From: CAVRZJ01 sp964594125 | GTDB lineage: Bacteria > Acidobacteriota > Thermoanaerobaculia > Thermoanaerobaculales > Thermoanaerobaculaceae | Direction of reading: 5' to 3' | Assembly (NCBI GenBank): GCA_964594125.1 | Contig: CAZQLL010000003.1 | Location: forward strand, 134,401-198,400 | Length of the DNA stretch: 64,000 bases | Part shown: positions 16,578 to 26,500 of the stretch, one piece after another | How positions within the stretch are numbered: the stretch's first letter is position 1 | Layout of the letters: every line of letters begins with the position of its first letter | Translations under genes and position numbers: made by a program | Notes under the pieces: model-generated | The model's database searches: none | The model's input: only the letters and a program-made list of their open reading frames with translations | Told to the model about the DNA's origin: nothing

Positions 16578-19500
16578 ATGACAGCCACCTCCGCGCCGAA
16601 GCACGCCGTCCGCTTCGTGACCGCCGCCGCGCTGTTCGACGGGCACGACGCCGCCATCAACATCATCCGCCGCCTGCTGCAGGCGCACGGCGCCGAGGTG
16701 ATCCACCTCGGCCACAACCGCTCGGTCAAGGAGATCGTCGACGCCGCGATCCAGGAGGACGCGCACGGCATCGCGGTGTCGTCGTACCAGGGGGGGCACG
16801 TCGAGTTCTTCCGCTACATGATCGACCTGCTGCGCGCGGCCGGTGCGGGGCACGTCAAGGTGTTCGGGGGCGGCGGCGGCGTCATCGTCCCCGAGGAGGC
16901 CGCGGCGCTCGAGGCGTACGGCGTCGCCAGGATCTTCTCCCCGGACGACGGCCGGCGGCTCGGCCTCGACGGCATGATCGCGGAGATGATCAGCCGGTGC
17001 GACTCCGGGTCGCCAGCGACACAGCGAGGCGCCGGCGACGAGACCGCCGCGAAGGAGCCGTGGCTCGTGGCTCGTGGCTCGAAGGAACCAGAATCCGGAG
17101 CCCGCACCGCGATCGACTTCACCGCAGTTGCCCGCCACATCACCCTCGCCGAATCGGGCCAAGGCATCGAGGGTGGTCCACGATTCACGAGCCACGGACC
17201 ACGATCCACGTCACGCCAACGAACCCCGGTCGTTGGCGTGACCGGCACGGGCGGCGCCGGCAAGTCCTCGCTCACCGACGAGCTGGTTCGCCGCTTCCTT
17301 ATCGACTGCCCGCAGCGCACGGTGGCGATCCTCGCGGTCGATCCCACCAAGCGGCGCACCGGCGGCGCGCTGCTCGGCGACCGCATCCGCATGAACTCGC
17401 TCGGCTCCGACCGCCTCTTCATGCGTTCGCTCGCCACCCGCCAGGCGCACCGGACGCTGTCGGCGCACATGCGCGCCGCGATCGACGTCTGCGTCAGCGC
17501 CGGCTTCGACCTAGTGATCGTCGAGTCGGCGGGCGCCGGCCAGGCCGACAGCGAGATCGCCGACCTCGCCGACCTCTCGATCTACGTGATGACACCCGAG
17601 TACGGCGCCGCCATGCAGCTCGAGAAGATCGACATGCTCGACTTCGCCGACTTCGTGGCGATCAACAAGTTCGACCGCCCGGGCGCGCTCGACGCGCTGC
17701 GCGACGTGCGCAAGCAGCTCCGCCGCTGCCGCAACGACTTCGCTACCGCCGACGACGCGCTGCCGGTTTTCCCGACCTGCGCGCACCAGTTTCACGACCG
17801 CGGCGTCAACGCGCTGTACCTGGCGCTGGTCTCGAAGCTGTGCGAGCGCTGCAACGGCGACTGGGAGCTGGCCGGAAGCTGCGCCCACCCGGCCGGTCAC
17901 CCCGAGCGCCACCCGCTGATCCCGGCCGAGCGCGTCGGTTACCTGCGCGGCATCTCGCACACCTGCCGCGGCGCGCGCGAGCGCGCCGAGGCGCAGGCGC
18001 GGGTGGCCAGGCAGCTCTACCAGCTCGTCGGGGCGAGGGCGATCCTGTCGGCGGGGAACGGAAGCGCGACGGCGGGCTCCGGGCTCCGGGCTCCGAGCCT
18101 CGAAGGCAATGATCTCCACGCGATGCTGTGGAACCTGTTCGAGCGGATCGTCGGCGGCGCGCTCCCGGCCGAGCCTGCGCTGACCGACCTCGACGCGGAG
18201 ATCAGACGGCTCGCGCACGAGCTCACGCACGACGCGCGCGAGCTGCTGGCGATGTGGCCGCGGATCAAGGCCGACTACGCGCGCGACACGTTCACCTACA
18301 CGGTGCGCGGCAGGGAGATCACCGTGCCGCTGACCTCGGTGTCGCTCGCCGGCATCCACATCCCCAAGGTGGTGCTGCCCGGGTACGAGGACTGGGGCGA
18401 CGTGCTGCGCTTCCTGTTGCTCGAGAACGTCCCCGGCGCCTACCCGTACACCGCCGGCGTGTTCCCGTTCAAGCGCACCGAGGAGCTGCCGCTGCGCATG
18501 TTCGCCGGCGAGGGCGGCCCCGAGCGCACCAACCGCCGCTTCCACTTCGTCTCCGACGGGCAGCCGTTCGCGCGGCTGTCCACCGCCTTCGACTCCGTCA
18601 CCCTCTACGGCGAGGACCCGGCCGAGCGCCCCGACATCTACGGCAAGATCGGCGAGTCCGGCGTCTCCATCTGCACAGTCGAGGACATGGAGCAGCTCTA
18701 CGCCGGGTTCGACCTGGCGGCGCCGACCACCTCGGTTTCGATGACGATCAACGGCCCGGCGCCGATGATCCTCGCGATGTTCTTCAACGTCGCCGGCCGC
18801 CAGGAGGCCAAGCGCCGCCTCATCGCCTCCGGCCGCCTCGCGGGCGCGCCCGCCGACGCGCTGCAGCCCGTGGTCGGCGGCAGGCGCTGGGACGAGATCG
18901 CCGAGCTGCTCGCGCCAGGCGAGTGGGAGGACGCGCTCGCCTGCGCCGTCCAGGCGGTGCGCGGCACCGTTCAGGCCGACATCCTCAAGGAGGACCAGGC
19001 GCAGAACACCTGCATCTTCTCCACCGAGTTCGCGCTGCGCATGATGGGCGACATCCAGCAGTGGTTCGTCGACCACGGCGTGCGCAACTTCTACTCGGTG
19101 TCGATCTCCGGCTACCACATCGCCGAGGCCGGCGCGAACCCCATCTCGCAGCTCGCCTTCACGCTCGCGAACGGCTTCACCTACGTCGAGTACTACCTCG
19201 CCCGCGGGATGAAGATCGACGAGTTCGCCCCCAACCTGTCGTTCTTCTTCTCCAACGGGATGGACCCCGAGTACACGGTGATCGGCCGCGTCGCACGCCG
19301 GATCTGGTCGACCGCGATGCGCGAGCGCTACGGCGCCAACGAGCGCTCCCAGAAGCTCAAGTACCACATCCAGACGAGCGGCCGGTCGCTGCACGCCCAG
19401 GAGATCTCGTTCAACGACATCCGCACCACCCTGCAGGCGCTGCTCGCCCTTGCGGACAACTGCAACTCGCTGCACACCAACGCCTACGACGAGGCGATCA

Positions 19501-20228
19501 CCACCCCAACAGAGGAGTCGGTGCGACGCGCGGTCGCCATCCAGCTCATCTCGGCGCTGGAGTTCGGCCCCCTGAAGAACGAAAACCTGTGGCAGGGCTC
19601 GCACTTCGTCGAGTGGCTCACCGACGCGGTCGAGGCCGCGGTGCTCGCCGAGTTCGAGCGCCTCTCCGAGCGCGGCGACGTGCTCGGTGCGATGGAGACC
19701 GGCTACCAGCGTTCCAAGATCCAGGAGGAATCGCTCCACTACGAGCGCCTCAAGCACTCGGGCGACTACCCGATCGTCGGCGTCAACACCTTCCTCGATC
19801 CCCACCGCGCCGAGAACGTCCTCGAGGCCGGCGCGCTCACCCGCGCCTCGGCGGAGGAGAAGGATGCCCGCCTGGCGCACGTGCGGGACTTTCAGGAAAG
19901 ACACCGTGATGCGTGGCTCGTGGATCGTGGTTCGCAAGCAGCAAAGGCCGGCGGGGGTCCAGCCAGGAGCCCCGAACCACGACCCACGGCGCTGTCATTG
20001 CGAGGAGGCGCGGCCGCAGATCGAGCCGACGCGGCGCTTCCGCCCTCGCCGGAGGCTCTCGCACCCTGGCAGGTCCCCTCTGCCGCCGCCCTGTCCGCCC
20101 TGCAGGCGACGGCGCGCGCGGGCGGCGACCTGTTCGCGGCGCTCCTGCGCACCGTCTGCTCCTGCTCCCTCGGCCAGATCACCCGCGCCCTCTACGAGGT
20201 CGGCGGGCAGTATCGGAGGAGCATGTAG
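16578..20228 (+). CDS. icmF: Fused isobutyryl-CoA mutase IcmF (B12 domain, G-protein chaperone, mutase)
   Basis: Coenzyme-B12 radical enzyme that interconverts isobutyryl-CoA and n-butyryl-CoA (some members act on pivalyl- or isovaleryl-CoA), with its own GTPase repair chaperone in one chain. Residues 10-150: cobalamin domain with cobalt ligand H23 in DGHDAAINI. Residues ~214-480: MeaB/MeaI-type GTPase with P-loop GVTGTGGAGKSS (G220-S231) and NKFD 363-366. From ~515: mutase barrel with PYTAGVFPFKR, where Phe rather than Tyr marks the Icm subgroup, and SISGYHIAEAGA. The C-terminus EVGGQYRRSM is the family end. At 1216 residues it is about 120 longer than usual IcmF; the excess is heptamer-repeat sequence in three linkers (residues ~157-212, ~499-509, ~1112-1160). 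Single gene. Confidence 0.93.
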   Translation: MTATSAPKHAVRFVTAAALFDGHDAAINIIRRLLQAHGAEVIHLGHNRSVKEIVDAAIQEDAHGIAVSSYQGGHVEFFRYMIDLLRAAGAGHVKVFGGGGGVIVPEEAAALEAYGVARIFSPDDGRRLGLDGMIAEMISRCDSGSPATQRGAGDETAAKEPWLVARGSKEPESGARTAIDFTAVARHITLAESGQGIEGGPRFTSHGPRSTSRQRTPVVGVTGTGGAGKSSLTDELVRRFLIDCPQRTVAILAVDPTKRRTGGALLGDRIRMNSLGSDRLFMRSLATRQAHRTLSAHMRAAIDVCVSAGFDLVIVESAGAGQADSEIADLADLSIYVMTPEYGAAMQLEKIDMLDFADFVAINKFDRPGALDALRDVRKQLRRCRNDFATADDALPVFPTCAHQFHDRGVNALYLALVSKLCERCNGDWELAGSCAHPAGHPERHPLIPAERVGYLRGISHTCRGARERAEAQARVARQLYQLVGARAILSAGNGSATAGSGLRAPSLEGNDLHAMLWNLFERIVGGALPAEPALTDLDAEIRRLAHELTHDARELLAMWPRIKADYARDTFTYTVRGREITVPLTSVSLAGIHIPKVVLPGYEDWGDVLRFLLLENVPGAYPYTAGVFPFKRTEELPLRMFAGEGGPERTNRRFHFVSDGQPFARLSTAFDSVTLYGEDPAERPDIYGKIGESGVSICTVEDMEQLYAGFDLAAPTTSVSMTINGPAPMILAMFFNVAGRQEAKRRLIASGRLAGAPADALQPVVGGRRWDEIAELLAPGEWEDALACAVQAVRGTVQADILKEDQAQNTCIFSTEFALRMMGDIQQWFVDHGVRNFYSVSISGYHIAEAGANPISQLAFTLANGFTYVEYYLARGMKIDEFAPNLSFFFSNGMDPEYTVIGRVARRIWSTAMRERYGANERSQKLKYHIQTSGRSLHAQEISFNDIRTTLQALLALADNCNSLHTNAYDEAITTPTEESVRRAVAIQLISALEFGPLKNENLWQGSHFVEWLTDAVEAAVLAEFERLSERGDVLGAMETGYQRSKIQEESLHYERLKHSGDYPIVGVNTFLDPHRAENVLEAGALTRASAEEKDARLAHVRDFQERHRDAWLVDRGSQAAKAGGGPARSPEPRPTALSLRGGAAADRADAALPPSPEALAPWQVPSAAALSALQATARAGGDLFAALLRTVCSCSLGQITRALYEVGGQYRRSM
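17060..17209 (+). repeat. Inverted heptamer-repeat element inside icmF, linker 1
   Basis: GTGGCTC three times (17060-17080) faces, 94 bp later, five complementary heptads GGTCCAC, GATTCAC, GAGCCAC, GGACCAC, GATCCAC (17175-17209). The two ends can pair into a long hairpin. It encodes icmF residues ~161-211 between the B12 domain and the GTPase, without stop codons, and carries a peptide (WLVARGSKEP) unlike any family linker. Confidence 0.75.
18074..18101 (+). repeat. Heptamer repeat inside icmF, linker 2
   Basis: GGGCTCC three times, then GAGCCTC: four 7-base units, coding for GSGLRAPSLE between the GTPase domain and the mutase domain. Confidence 0.65.
19913..20045 (+). repeat. Composite repeat inside icmF, linker 3 (heptamers plus GTCATTGCGAGG element)
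   Basis: GTGGCTC, GTGGATC, GTGGTTC (19913-19933) face GAACCAC, GACCCAC (19974-19987). Immediately behind begins TGTCATTGCGAGGAGGCGCG, the left end of a widely dispersed palindromic repeat type. Together they add roughly 45-50 residues before the last helices of the mutase and leave the frame open. Confidence 0.7.
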
Positions 20229-20276
20229 GCGCCGCGACCCCGAGGCGCGCGGCGGGAGCCGGGAAGGTGCCCGCTC

Positions 20277-21329
20277 CTACTCGATCGCCACGTAGTGCTC
20301 GCGGGCGCGCAGCCTCTCCACCTCGGCGTCGCCGTCGCGGCCGAGGCCGGCCAGGAGGCGCGCCCGGGTCAGGTGGGCGGCGCGCGCCACGGGCGAGTCC
20401 GGGAAGACTCGGACTGACTCGGTGAGCAGCGCAAGCGCACGAGCGCGGATGGCACGGTCGGCGTCATCGCGGGCGAGCGCCACGCCCTCGCGGTAGAGGT
20501 CGTTCCAGCGGAGGGCTGCGCCGCTCGAGCGTGCGGCGGCCTCGAGCACCGGGAACGGCGGGATCCCGAGCCGCTTCTCGGCGATCGGCGGCACGGGCGC
20601 GCCGAGGAACTCCCCGAGGCTCTCGAGGTAGGCGAGCGCCTCGCGCCGGTTGTACGAGAGCGCGCGCAGCCGCTGCTCCTCGTCGGGGTCGGTGAAGAAC
20701 GACGCCTCGCAGATGACGGCGGGGATGCCGTAGGTGTTGCGCAGCACGCTGGCGCCGGAGCCCGGGTAGATCGCGAGGTCGGAGACGAGGGCGATCGGCG
20801 TCGCGTCGGTGTACAGAGCCCGGCGGACGCGGCGGAGCAGGATGCGGCCGAGCGCGACGCCGGCGAGGTTTTCCGAGGCGTTGCCGTGGAAGTAGACGAT
20901 CGGCAGGTTGACGGCCGGATCGGCGGTGGCGTTGTGGTGGATCGAGATGAAAACGTCGGCGCGCGCGTACCGCGCGAGGTGCGCGCGATCGGCCAGCGGC
21001 ACCGCCACGTCCTCCGTACGGGTCATCACGACGTGCGCGCCGCTCCGCTCGAGCAGCTCGCGCAGCGCGAGCGCGACACGCAGGTTGATCCACTCCTCGC
21101 GCTCGCCCGCCGGCCCGACGCGGAACGGGTCGGTGGCGGCCGTGCCTCCGTGCCCGGGGTCGACGCAGATGACCTTGCCGTGGAGTGGCGTAGAAGCGGG
21201 CGCAGGCGCCGGCGCGGCGCCGGCACAGCCGGTGAGCGCCAGCAGGAGCGCGAGAACGAGCCCTGCCCGCAGGCGGCGCGCGTACCCGCAAGTGCTCGCG
21301 AACGCGGACACCGCGTCGGTCCCGCACAT
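20277..21329 (-). CDS. N-acetylmuramoyl-L-alanine amidase (Amidase_3), exported
   Basis: Zinc amidase that cuts the bond between MurNAc and the L-Ala of the stem peptide, acting in the periplasm. 350 residues from ATG 21329; the frame continues to a GTG at 21401, but the shorter start has a GGCGGGG ribosome site. Signal and lipobox-like LALLLALTGCAG. Amidase core with zinc ligands in CVDPGHGG, EREEWINL and SIHHNA, and catalytic Glu in VICEASFFTDPDEEQ. The C-terminal ~110 residues contain TPR-like helices (RARALALLTESVRVFPDSP), unusual for AmiC and perhaps a docking part. Lone gene, 48 bp after icmF on the other strand. Confidence 0.88.
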   Translation of the reverse strand: MCGTDAVSAFASTCGYARRLRAGLVLALLLALTGCAGAAPAPAPASTPLHGKVICVDPGHGGTAATDPFRVGPAGEREEWINLRVALALRELLERSGAHVVMTRTEDVAVPLADRAHLARYARADVFISIHHNATADPAVNLPIVYFHGNASENLAGVALGRILLRRVRRALYTDATPIALVSDLAIYPGSGASVLRNTYGIPAVICEASFFTDPDEEQRLRALSYNRREALAYLESLGEFLGAPVPPIAEKRLGIPPFPVLEAAARSSGAALRWNDLYREGVALARDDADRAIRARALALLTESVRVFPDSPVARAAHLTRARLLAGLGRDGDAEVERLRAREHYVAIE

Positions 21330-21495
21330 CCGCCCCGCCGACACGGTCCGGTCGGGCCCCGCCGCTCTCCCCGGCGCGATCGATTCTTCCGGGCGCCTCA
21401 CCGGATCATCGTACCCCTGGACACGGGGACCGGGCGATGCTGGGGGCGTCCCATCCCATATGCTCCGGACGGAGTGGGCTCCGGCCCTGCACCCA

Positions 21496-21554
21496 GTGCG
21501 GGCGGGACGCCCGCACCACCCAGACCCGAGCCTCGATGGTGCCTATCGCACCAT
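21496..21554. repeat. Two small hairpins in the amidase-ycaQ gap
   Basis: 21496-21520 is a copy of the CCACCC-tailed hairpin (GTGCGGGCG / CGCCCGCAC, loop GGA). From 21537 follows ATGGTGC / GCACCAT with a short loop. The words GAGCCTCGATGGTGC and GAGCCTGAATGGTGC repeat 33 bases apart (21530-21577). No gene is visible in 21402-21603. Confidence 0.5.
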
Positions 21555-21603
21555 ACAAGACCTGAGCCTGAATGGTGCCTCCCAAGCGTCTTCGTGGCGC
21601 GGC

Positions 21604-22815
21604 TCAGGGCAAGCCCACCGGATCGAGGCCGAGGGCGGCGGCGTAGCGGGAGAGCGCCGCGCGGGTCGCCTCGGCGGCGGCGGCGCGCGCGGCAACCGGC
21701 ACCGCCTCGCGATGGCACGCGAGCACGCGGAGGACGCCCGCACGGCGGTCGGCCTTGAGGTCCAGCCGGGCGACGAGGCGCTCGCCGGCGAGCACCGGCA
21801 TGCAGTAGTAGCCGTAGACGCGCTTCGCGGCGGGCTTGAAGATCTCGAGCAACTGCCGGAAGCCGAACAGCCTCGCGACTCGCTCGCGCTCCCACAGCAG
21901 CGGGTCGAACGGCGACAGCAGCACGCCGGCGTCGGCGCGCGGTCGCACGGGCTCGAGGCGCGCCGCCAGCTCAAGGTCGGCAGGGCGCACCCAGCCGGCC
22001 TGGCGGCCGCTGCCGACGTCGGCGGCGAGCGCGCACGGCACCACCTCGCAGCGCTCGGCCAGCCGCGCGAGCGCGGCGGCGAGCTGGCCCGAGCGGTTGC
22101 GCAGCCGCCAGGTGCGCGCAAGCGTGCCGGTCGTGGCCCACCCGTGCCCCGCGAGCGCCCGCAGCAGCAGGACCTCCAACCCCTCGCCCTCGCTTACCTC
22201 GACCGTCCGCAGGTGCTCGGGGATCACCCGCTCGGCGAGGTCGTAGGCGCGCTGGAACCCGACCCGCTCGCGGATCGCGAGCTCCCCGGAGAACCACATC
22301 GCGATGGCGACCCGCTTCGCGTCCTTGAGCTGCCACCACCCCTTGCCGGTCGACCCGTCCATCTCCTGGGAGCGCAGCGGCCCCTCGTCGCGGATGCGGC
22401 GGCGCAGTGCGTCGGCGACCTCGGGGTGCTCGCCGACGACGTCGCCCCACCACGGGGTGCGCACGAACTCGCGGCGGCGGAAGGCGAACACCGGGTACAG
22501 CTCGAGCGGCAGCCAGCACGCCTCGTGCGCCCAGTACTCGAACAGCGGCTCGCCGGGCCGCAGCAGCCGCTCGGCGAGCGCCGGGTCGAAGCCGGGCAGC
22601 CGCGAGTGGAGGACGATCGCGTGGCTGCGTGCGCCGGCCACCGAGACGGTGTCGAGCTGGAGGTAGCCGAAGCCGGCGATCACCCGGTGCGCCGCCGCGC
22701 GCTGGCGCCTCTCCCCCGCCCCGGCATGCTCCGGGAAGCCCGCCCACGCGGGCTTGAGCAGCCCGGCGCGGGCGAGCGCCAGGCGCCGCGCCGCGCGAGT
22801 GGAGAGCGTCTCCAG
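21604..22815 (-). CDS. ycaQ: YcaQ/AlkX-family DNA glycosylase (crosslink repair), probable CTG start
   Basis: Winged-helix DNA glycosylase of the HTH_42 family, which in E. coli (YcaQ/AlkX) opens alkylated and crosslinked purines. The catalytic QxD is present in GYLQLDTVSV; FEYWAHEACWLP, WSGE-type FSGELAI and the C-terminal LLSPFDPLLWERERVARLFGF are family marks. The conserved N-terminal helix (LSTRAARRLALARAGLL) lies upstream of the only GTG (22683), and no ATG, GTG or TTG exists between it and the efpL stop. CTG 22813-22815 has AGGGGAG five bases upstream and gives 403 residues (E. coli 410). The gene sits 18 bases behind efpL, in the same frame. Confidence 0.85.
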   Translation of the reverse strand: METLSTRAARRLALARAGLLKPAWAGFPEHAGAGERRQRAAAHRVIAGFGYLQLDTVSVAGARSHAIVLHSRLPGFDPALAERLLRPGEPLFEYWAHEACWLPLELYPVFAFRRREFVRTPWWGDVVGEHPEVADALRRRIRDEGPLRSQEMDGSTGKGWWQLKDAKRVAIAMWFSGELAIRERVGFQRAYDLAERVIPEHLRTVEVSEGEGLEVLLLRALAGHGWATTGTLARTWRLRNRSGQLAAALARLAERCEVVPCALAADVGSGRQAGWVRPADLELAARLEPVRPRADAGVLLSPFDPLLWERERVARLFGFRQLLEIFKPAAKRVYGYYCMPVLAGERLVARLDLKADRRAGVLRVLACHREAVPVAARAAAAEATRAALSRYAAALGLDPVGLP

Positions 22816-22833
22816 CCGATCTCCCCTGTCGTC

Positions 22834-23400
22834 CTACTTCACCCGCTCGACGAAACGGCCATCGCGGGTGTCGACGCGGATGCGCTCGCCGCTCTCGAGG
22901 TACGGCGGCACCAGCACCTCGATCCCCGTCTCGAGCGTCGCGCGCTTGAGCTGCGCCTGCGCGGTGGCGCCCTTGATCGCCGGCGCCGTGTCGGTGACGG
23001 TGAGCTCGACGGTGGTCGGCAGCTCGACGGCGATGACGCGCTCCTGGAACAGCACGATCTCGAGCTCGAGGCTCTCCGTGAGGTAGCCTACGGCGTCACC
23101 GAGGATCTCCGATGCGAGCGTCACCTGGTCGTAGCTTCCCAGGTCCATGAAAACGAAATCGTCGCCCTGGCGGTAGAGGAACTGCACCGGGCGCTCGTCC
23201 ACCTCCGCGGGCGACACCATATCGCCGCCGCGCCACGTCTTCGCCAGCGTCTGCCCGGAGCGCAGGTTCTTCAGCTTCGCCTTGACCAGCAGGGAGGCGC
23301 CGCGCGCCGACGGCGTCTGCGACGCGACTTCCGCCACCTGCCAGGGGTCGCCGTCGATCTCGACGATGTCGCCGCGCTTGAGCTCCGTGACGTTGACCAT
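22834..23400 (-). CDS. efpL: Elongation factor P-like protein EfpL (YeiP)
   Basis: 188-residue translation factor with the EF-P fold (KOW domain ~1-60, two OB domains). The tip loop is SQTPSARGAS, with R33 at the position of E. coli EfpL/YeiP Arg33; standard EF-P has a modified Lys or Arg in KPGKGQA there. VFMDLGSYD, AVELPTTVELTVTDTAP, IKGATAQAQ and ATLETGIEVLVPPYLESGERIRVDT are clearly those of the YeiP branch. EfpL rescues ribosomes stalled on polyproline and related motifs. The ribosome site is GGAGGGTG before ATG 23400. Upstream partner of ycaQ in one transcript. Confidence 0.93.
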   Translation of the reverse strand: MVNVTELKRGDIVEIDGDPWQVAEVASQTPSARGASLLVKAKLKNLRSGQTLAKTWRGGDMVSPAEVDERPVQFLYRQGDDFVFMDLGSYDQVTLASEILGDAVGYLTESLELEIVLFQERVIAVELPTTVELTVTDTAPAIKGATAQAQLKRATLETGIEVLVPPYLESGERIRVDTRDGRFVERVK

Positions 23401-23597
23401 TCACCCTCCAGCACACCGCGCGTGCGTTGTACAGCATGAGTGGAGCCGCGGCAAGTCGCGCAGGTCGAAGGCTCCCCGCGGTGCGCCGTGCGCCGACGGC
23501 GTCCGCCCGCGCCACAGGGGGCACGAGGTCACGGCGACGGGAGAAGCCGGTCCCGGGGGCGCGCCGGCTGGCGCGCCCCCGGGGTGCGAAGGCGGGC

Positions 23598-26500
23598 TCA
23601 GGGGAACAGCGGGAACGAGCGCGGTGCGAAGGCGTCGTAGATCGGCGTCATCGAGAAGAAGTTCGCGTCGAACACCGGCTGGCCGAGCTGGTTCATCAGG
23701 ATCGTTCCGGACTCGCCGAGCGGGAACATCGACTCGATGCGCGTCGGGCCGTCGGGGCCGAACTCGACGCAGTGAGCGTACGTCGAGCGGTTGGCGTACG
23801 GCGTCTGGTGCACCGTGCCGAGCATCGCGTGGCGGTACTCGATGTACCCGCGCGCCACGTTCCACGGCTGCGCGCCGAGACGCGCGAGGACGTTGTCGAG
23901 CGCCAGCACGATGAGGCCGTTGGCGCTGGTGGGCTTGCCCGAAGCGCTGCGGTCGGCGAACCAGTCGATCGCGTTGACGACCCCGGAGCTCTGGCCCTTG
24001 AGGGCGTGGAGGAGGACGTTGAGGAGCTGCCCGCTGGGAGCGGAACGCCCGGCGCCGAGCTCGTCCGCGAAGGTGAGCGCGATGACTTCCTTGATCCACT
24101 CCTCGGACAGCACCCAGGCGTCGGCGCGGGCGGCGCCCGCCACCCACTCCGATGCGCCGCCGGCCACGAAGTGCTGGTCCCAGGCGTCGAGCAGCGCCAG
24201 CGCCGCGGCGCGCGCCGGCGTGGGATCGGCCTGCACCGCTGCGGTGAAGTACGGTGCGACGAACTTCCACGGCACGCCGCGGTGCAGTGCGAACGAGTCG
24301 GTGGTGGCGATGTTCAGCGCGAGGTCGCGCACCTGCTCGAACGTCAGCCCGTCGTGGGTGGAGAGGTAGTCGACGACGGCGTGCGCCCCGTGGAACGGCC
24401 CGAACGAGTACCCCAGGTTGTTCGGGGCGTTGGCGTAGCCGGGGTTGGTCTTGTTGTTCCACCCGCCGTAGAACCCCTGCGCGTTGTTGCGGTCGTGCGA
24501 CCGCGGCTTGAGCGTGACCGGCTGCGGCCACTCCTGCGTGCCGTCGCCGACGAGCGGCAGGCGCGGGTCGGCGTTGGCGGGCCGGACAGGGTCGCGGCCG
24601 GACATCCAGTACGCGATGTTGCCGTCGCGGTCGGCGTAGCAGAAGTGCTGGCTCACCGCGATCGTCTCGATCCCCTCCCCGAACTCGTCCATGCTCGTCG
24701 CGCGCGCCAGTTGCCGCAGCGCCTTGACGGAGCCGAGCTCGTACCCCCAGTGGGCGTACTTCCATGCCACCACCGGACCCGTGACGTTGGCGGGGTTGAA
24801 CGGCATCGGGTTGATCACCGGGCCGTGCGGGGTGCGGAACACCGGCAGCGTCACGTCGGCGCCGCCCGCGACCTTGATCGTCTCGAAACGGTGGAGCTGC
24901 GCCGCTGCAGGCGACTCGATGTAGTAGTCGGTGGTGTGGGCGTGTGCCACCTGCATCGACCAGGCGTGGTGCGGCGTGCGGCCGATGATGATGCCGGGAA
25001 TGCCGGGCACGGTCATGCCGGAGATCGCCAGGCCGCCGCCGATGATCGACCCCTCGACGACGATCGACGGCACCGGGAACCCCATCTGCGGGCCCGAGTA
25101 GAGCGTCGGACGCCCGGACGCGGTCTTGCTCCCTGCGACCACCCAGGCGTAGCTGCCCATCCTCACGCGGGCGCCGATGCGGTCGAGGCCCTGGAGCACC
25201 GACTCCACGGTCCCGGCGATCTGCCGCGCGGCGGTCCGCAGGTCGGGAAGCGCCGCCAGGTGCCCGCGCGTCACGGAGCGCGGCGTAGCCGCCGCGTGGA
25301 CCGGAGCGGCGGCCGCCGGGATCATCGTCACCGCCTCGGGGTCGTTGAGCCAGCGGAGGTCGGAGAACATCGCCAGGTACTCGGACGGGTAGGACGCGGC
25401 GAGCTCCTGCAGCAGCGCAGCGTTGTCGAGCTGCCCCGTGGCGAGCGCCTCCGGGTCGAAGTTGCGCTGCAGGAGGGCGAACCAGGCCAGCACGTCCGTG
25501 ACCGTCCAGTCGGCGGGAACGAACGGCGCGCCGAGCTGGGCGGCGATCGCCTTGAACTCGAACGGGAGCTCGTCGGTGTGCTGCCGCACCTCGGCGATGC
25601 GCCGGTTGATCCCGTCCACGTACCCCTTGAGCGCGGTGCGGGACTCCGCGTCGAGACCGTCGAAGCCGGCCTGCAGCTCGTGCTCCGAGTAGCCGATCGT
25701 GCGCACGAACACGTCGGAGTTGAGCTGGCTGGCGCCGAGCACCTCGGCGAGCGTGCCGCGCGCGGTGCGCCGGTACGTCTCGATCTGCCACAGGCGGTCG
25801 GTGGCGACCGCGTACCCCATCGCCTCGTGGACGTCGTACAGGGTGCCGCCGGTGATGTACCAGACGCCGCGCTCGTCGCGGACGACTACCGGCTGCGCGA
25901 GGTCGGCGCCGGCGCCGGGGGCGGCGTAGAAGAACGACGCGTCGTTGCCGGCGTTGACCACCACCGACATGTAGGCGAATGCGGTGCCGTCGCACCCCGC
26001 CGTGCACGTCACGACGACCGAGCCCGCGCCGGCGCCCTTCTGGTTCGTCCTGATCTGGACCACCGCATGCGCCGACGCCGTGAGGGTCCAGGTGTCGACC
26101 GGCGCGCCGTCGGCGCCGCGCGCGATCACCTGGAACGTCTGCGGGACCGCGCCGGAGTTCGCCAGGCCGACGTTCACCCGGTGCGACGCCATCTCCATCG
26201 GCGCCGGAAGGGTGATCTGCCCGCCGTCGCGGAACCCGCTCCCGGGCGCCAGCGAGCCGGTCCCCTGCCCGTACGAGCGCGATCCGCTCGCGGTCGCGGT
26301 GCGGGTCGTCAGCACCACGGGCTGCGTCGAGTCCCACAGCATGACGTACTTGTCGTCGGGGATCGCGGCGCTGACGTACGCCACCACGTCCGCCGTCTGC
26401 CAGGCGCCGTTGACGGAGGGCAGCGTGACGTCGCGGTACCAGCTCGGCCCGGCCGGATTGAGGATCGTCAGCCGGATCTGGGCCGGGCTCGCGCCGTCCA

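Noticed and set aside
17060..17209. Heptamer arrays considered as a CRISPR array
   Set aside because: Units are 7 bases without spacers of constant length and no cas genes are present.
17226..17280. GTPase region in icmF considered as an intein or separate gene
   Set aside because: Domains are in the fixed IcmF order and no splicing motifs exist; it is one fused gene.
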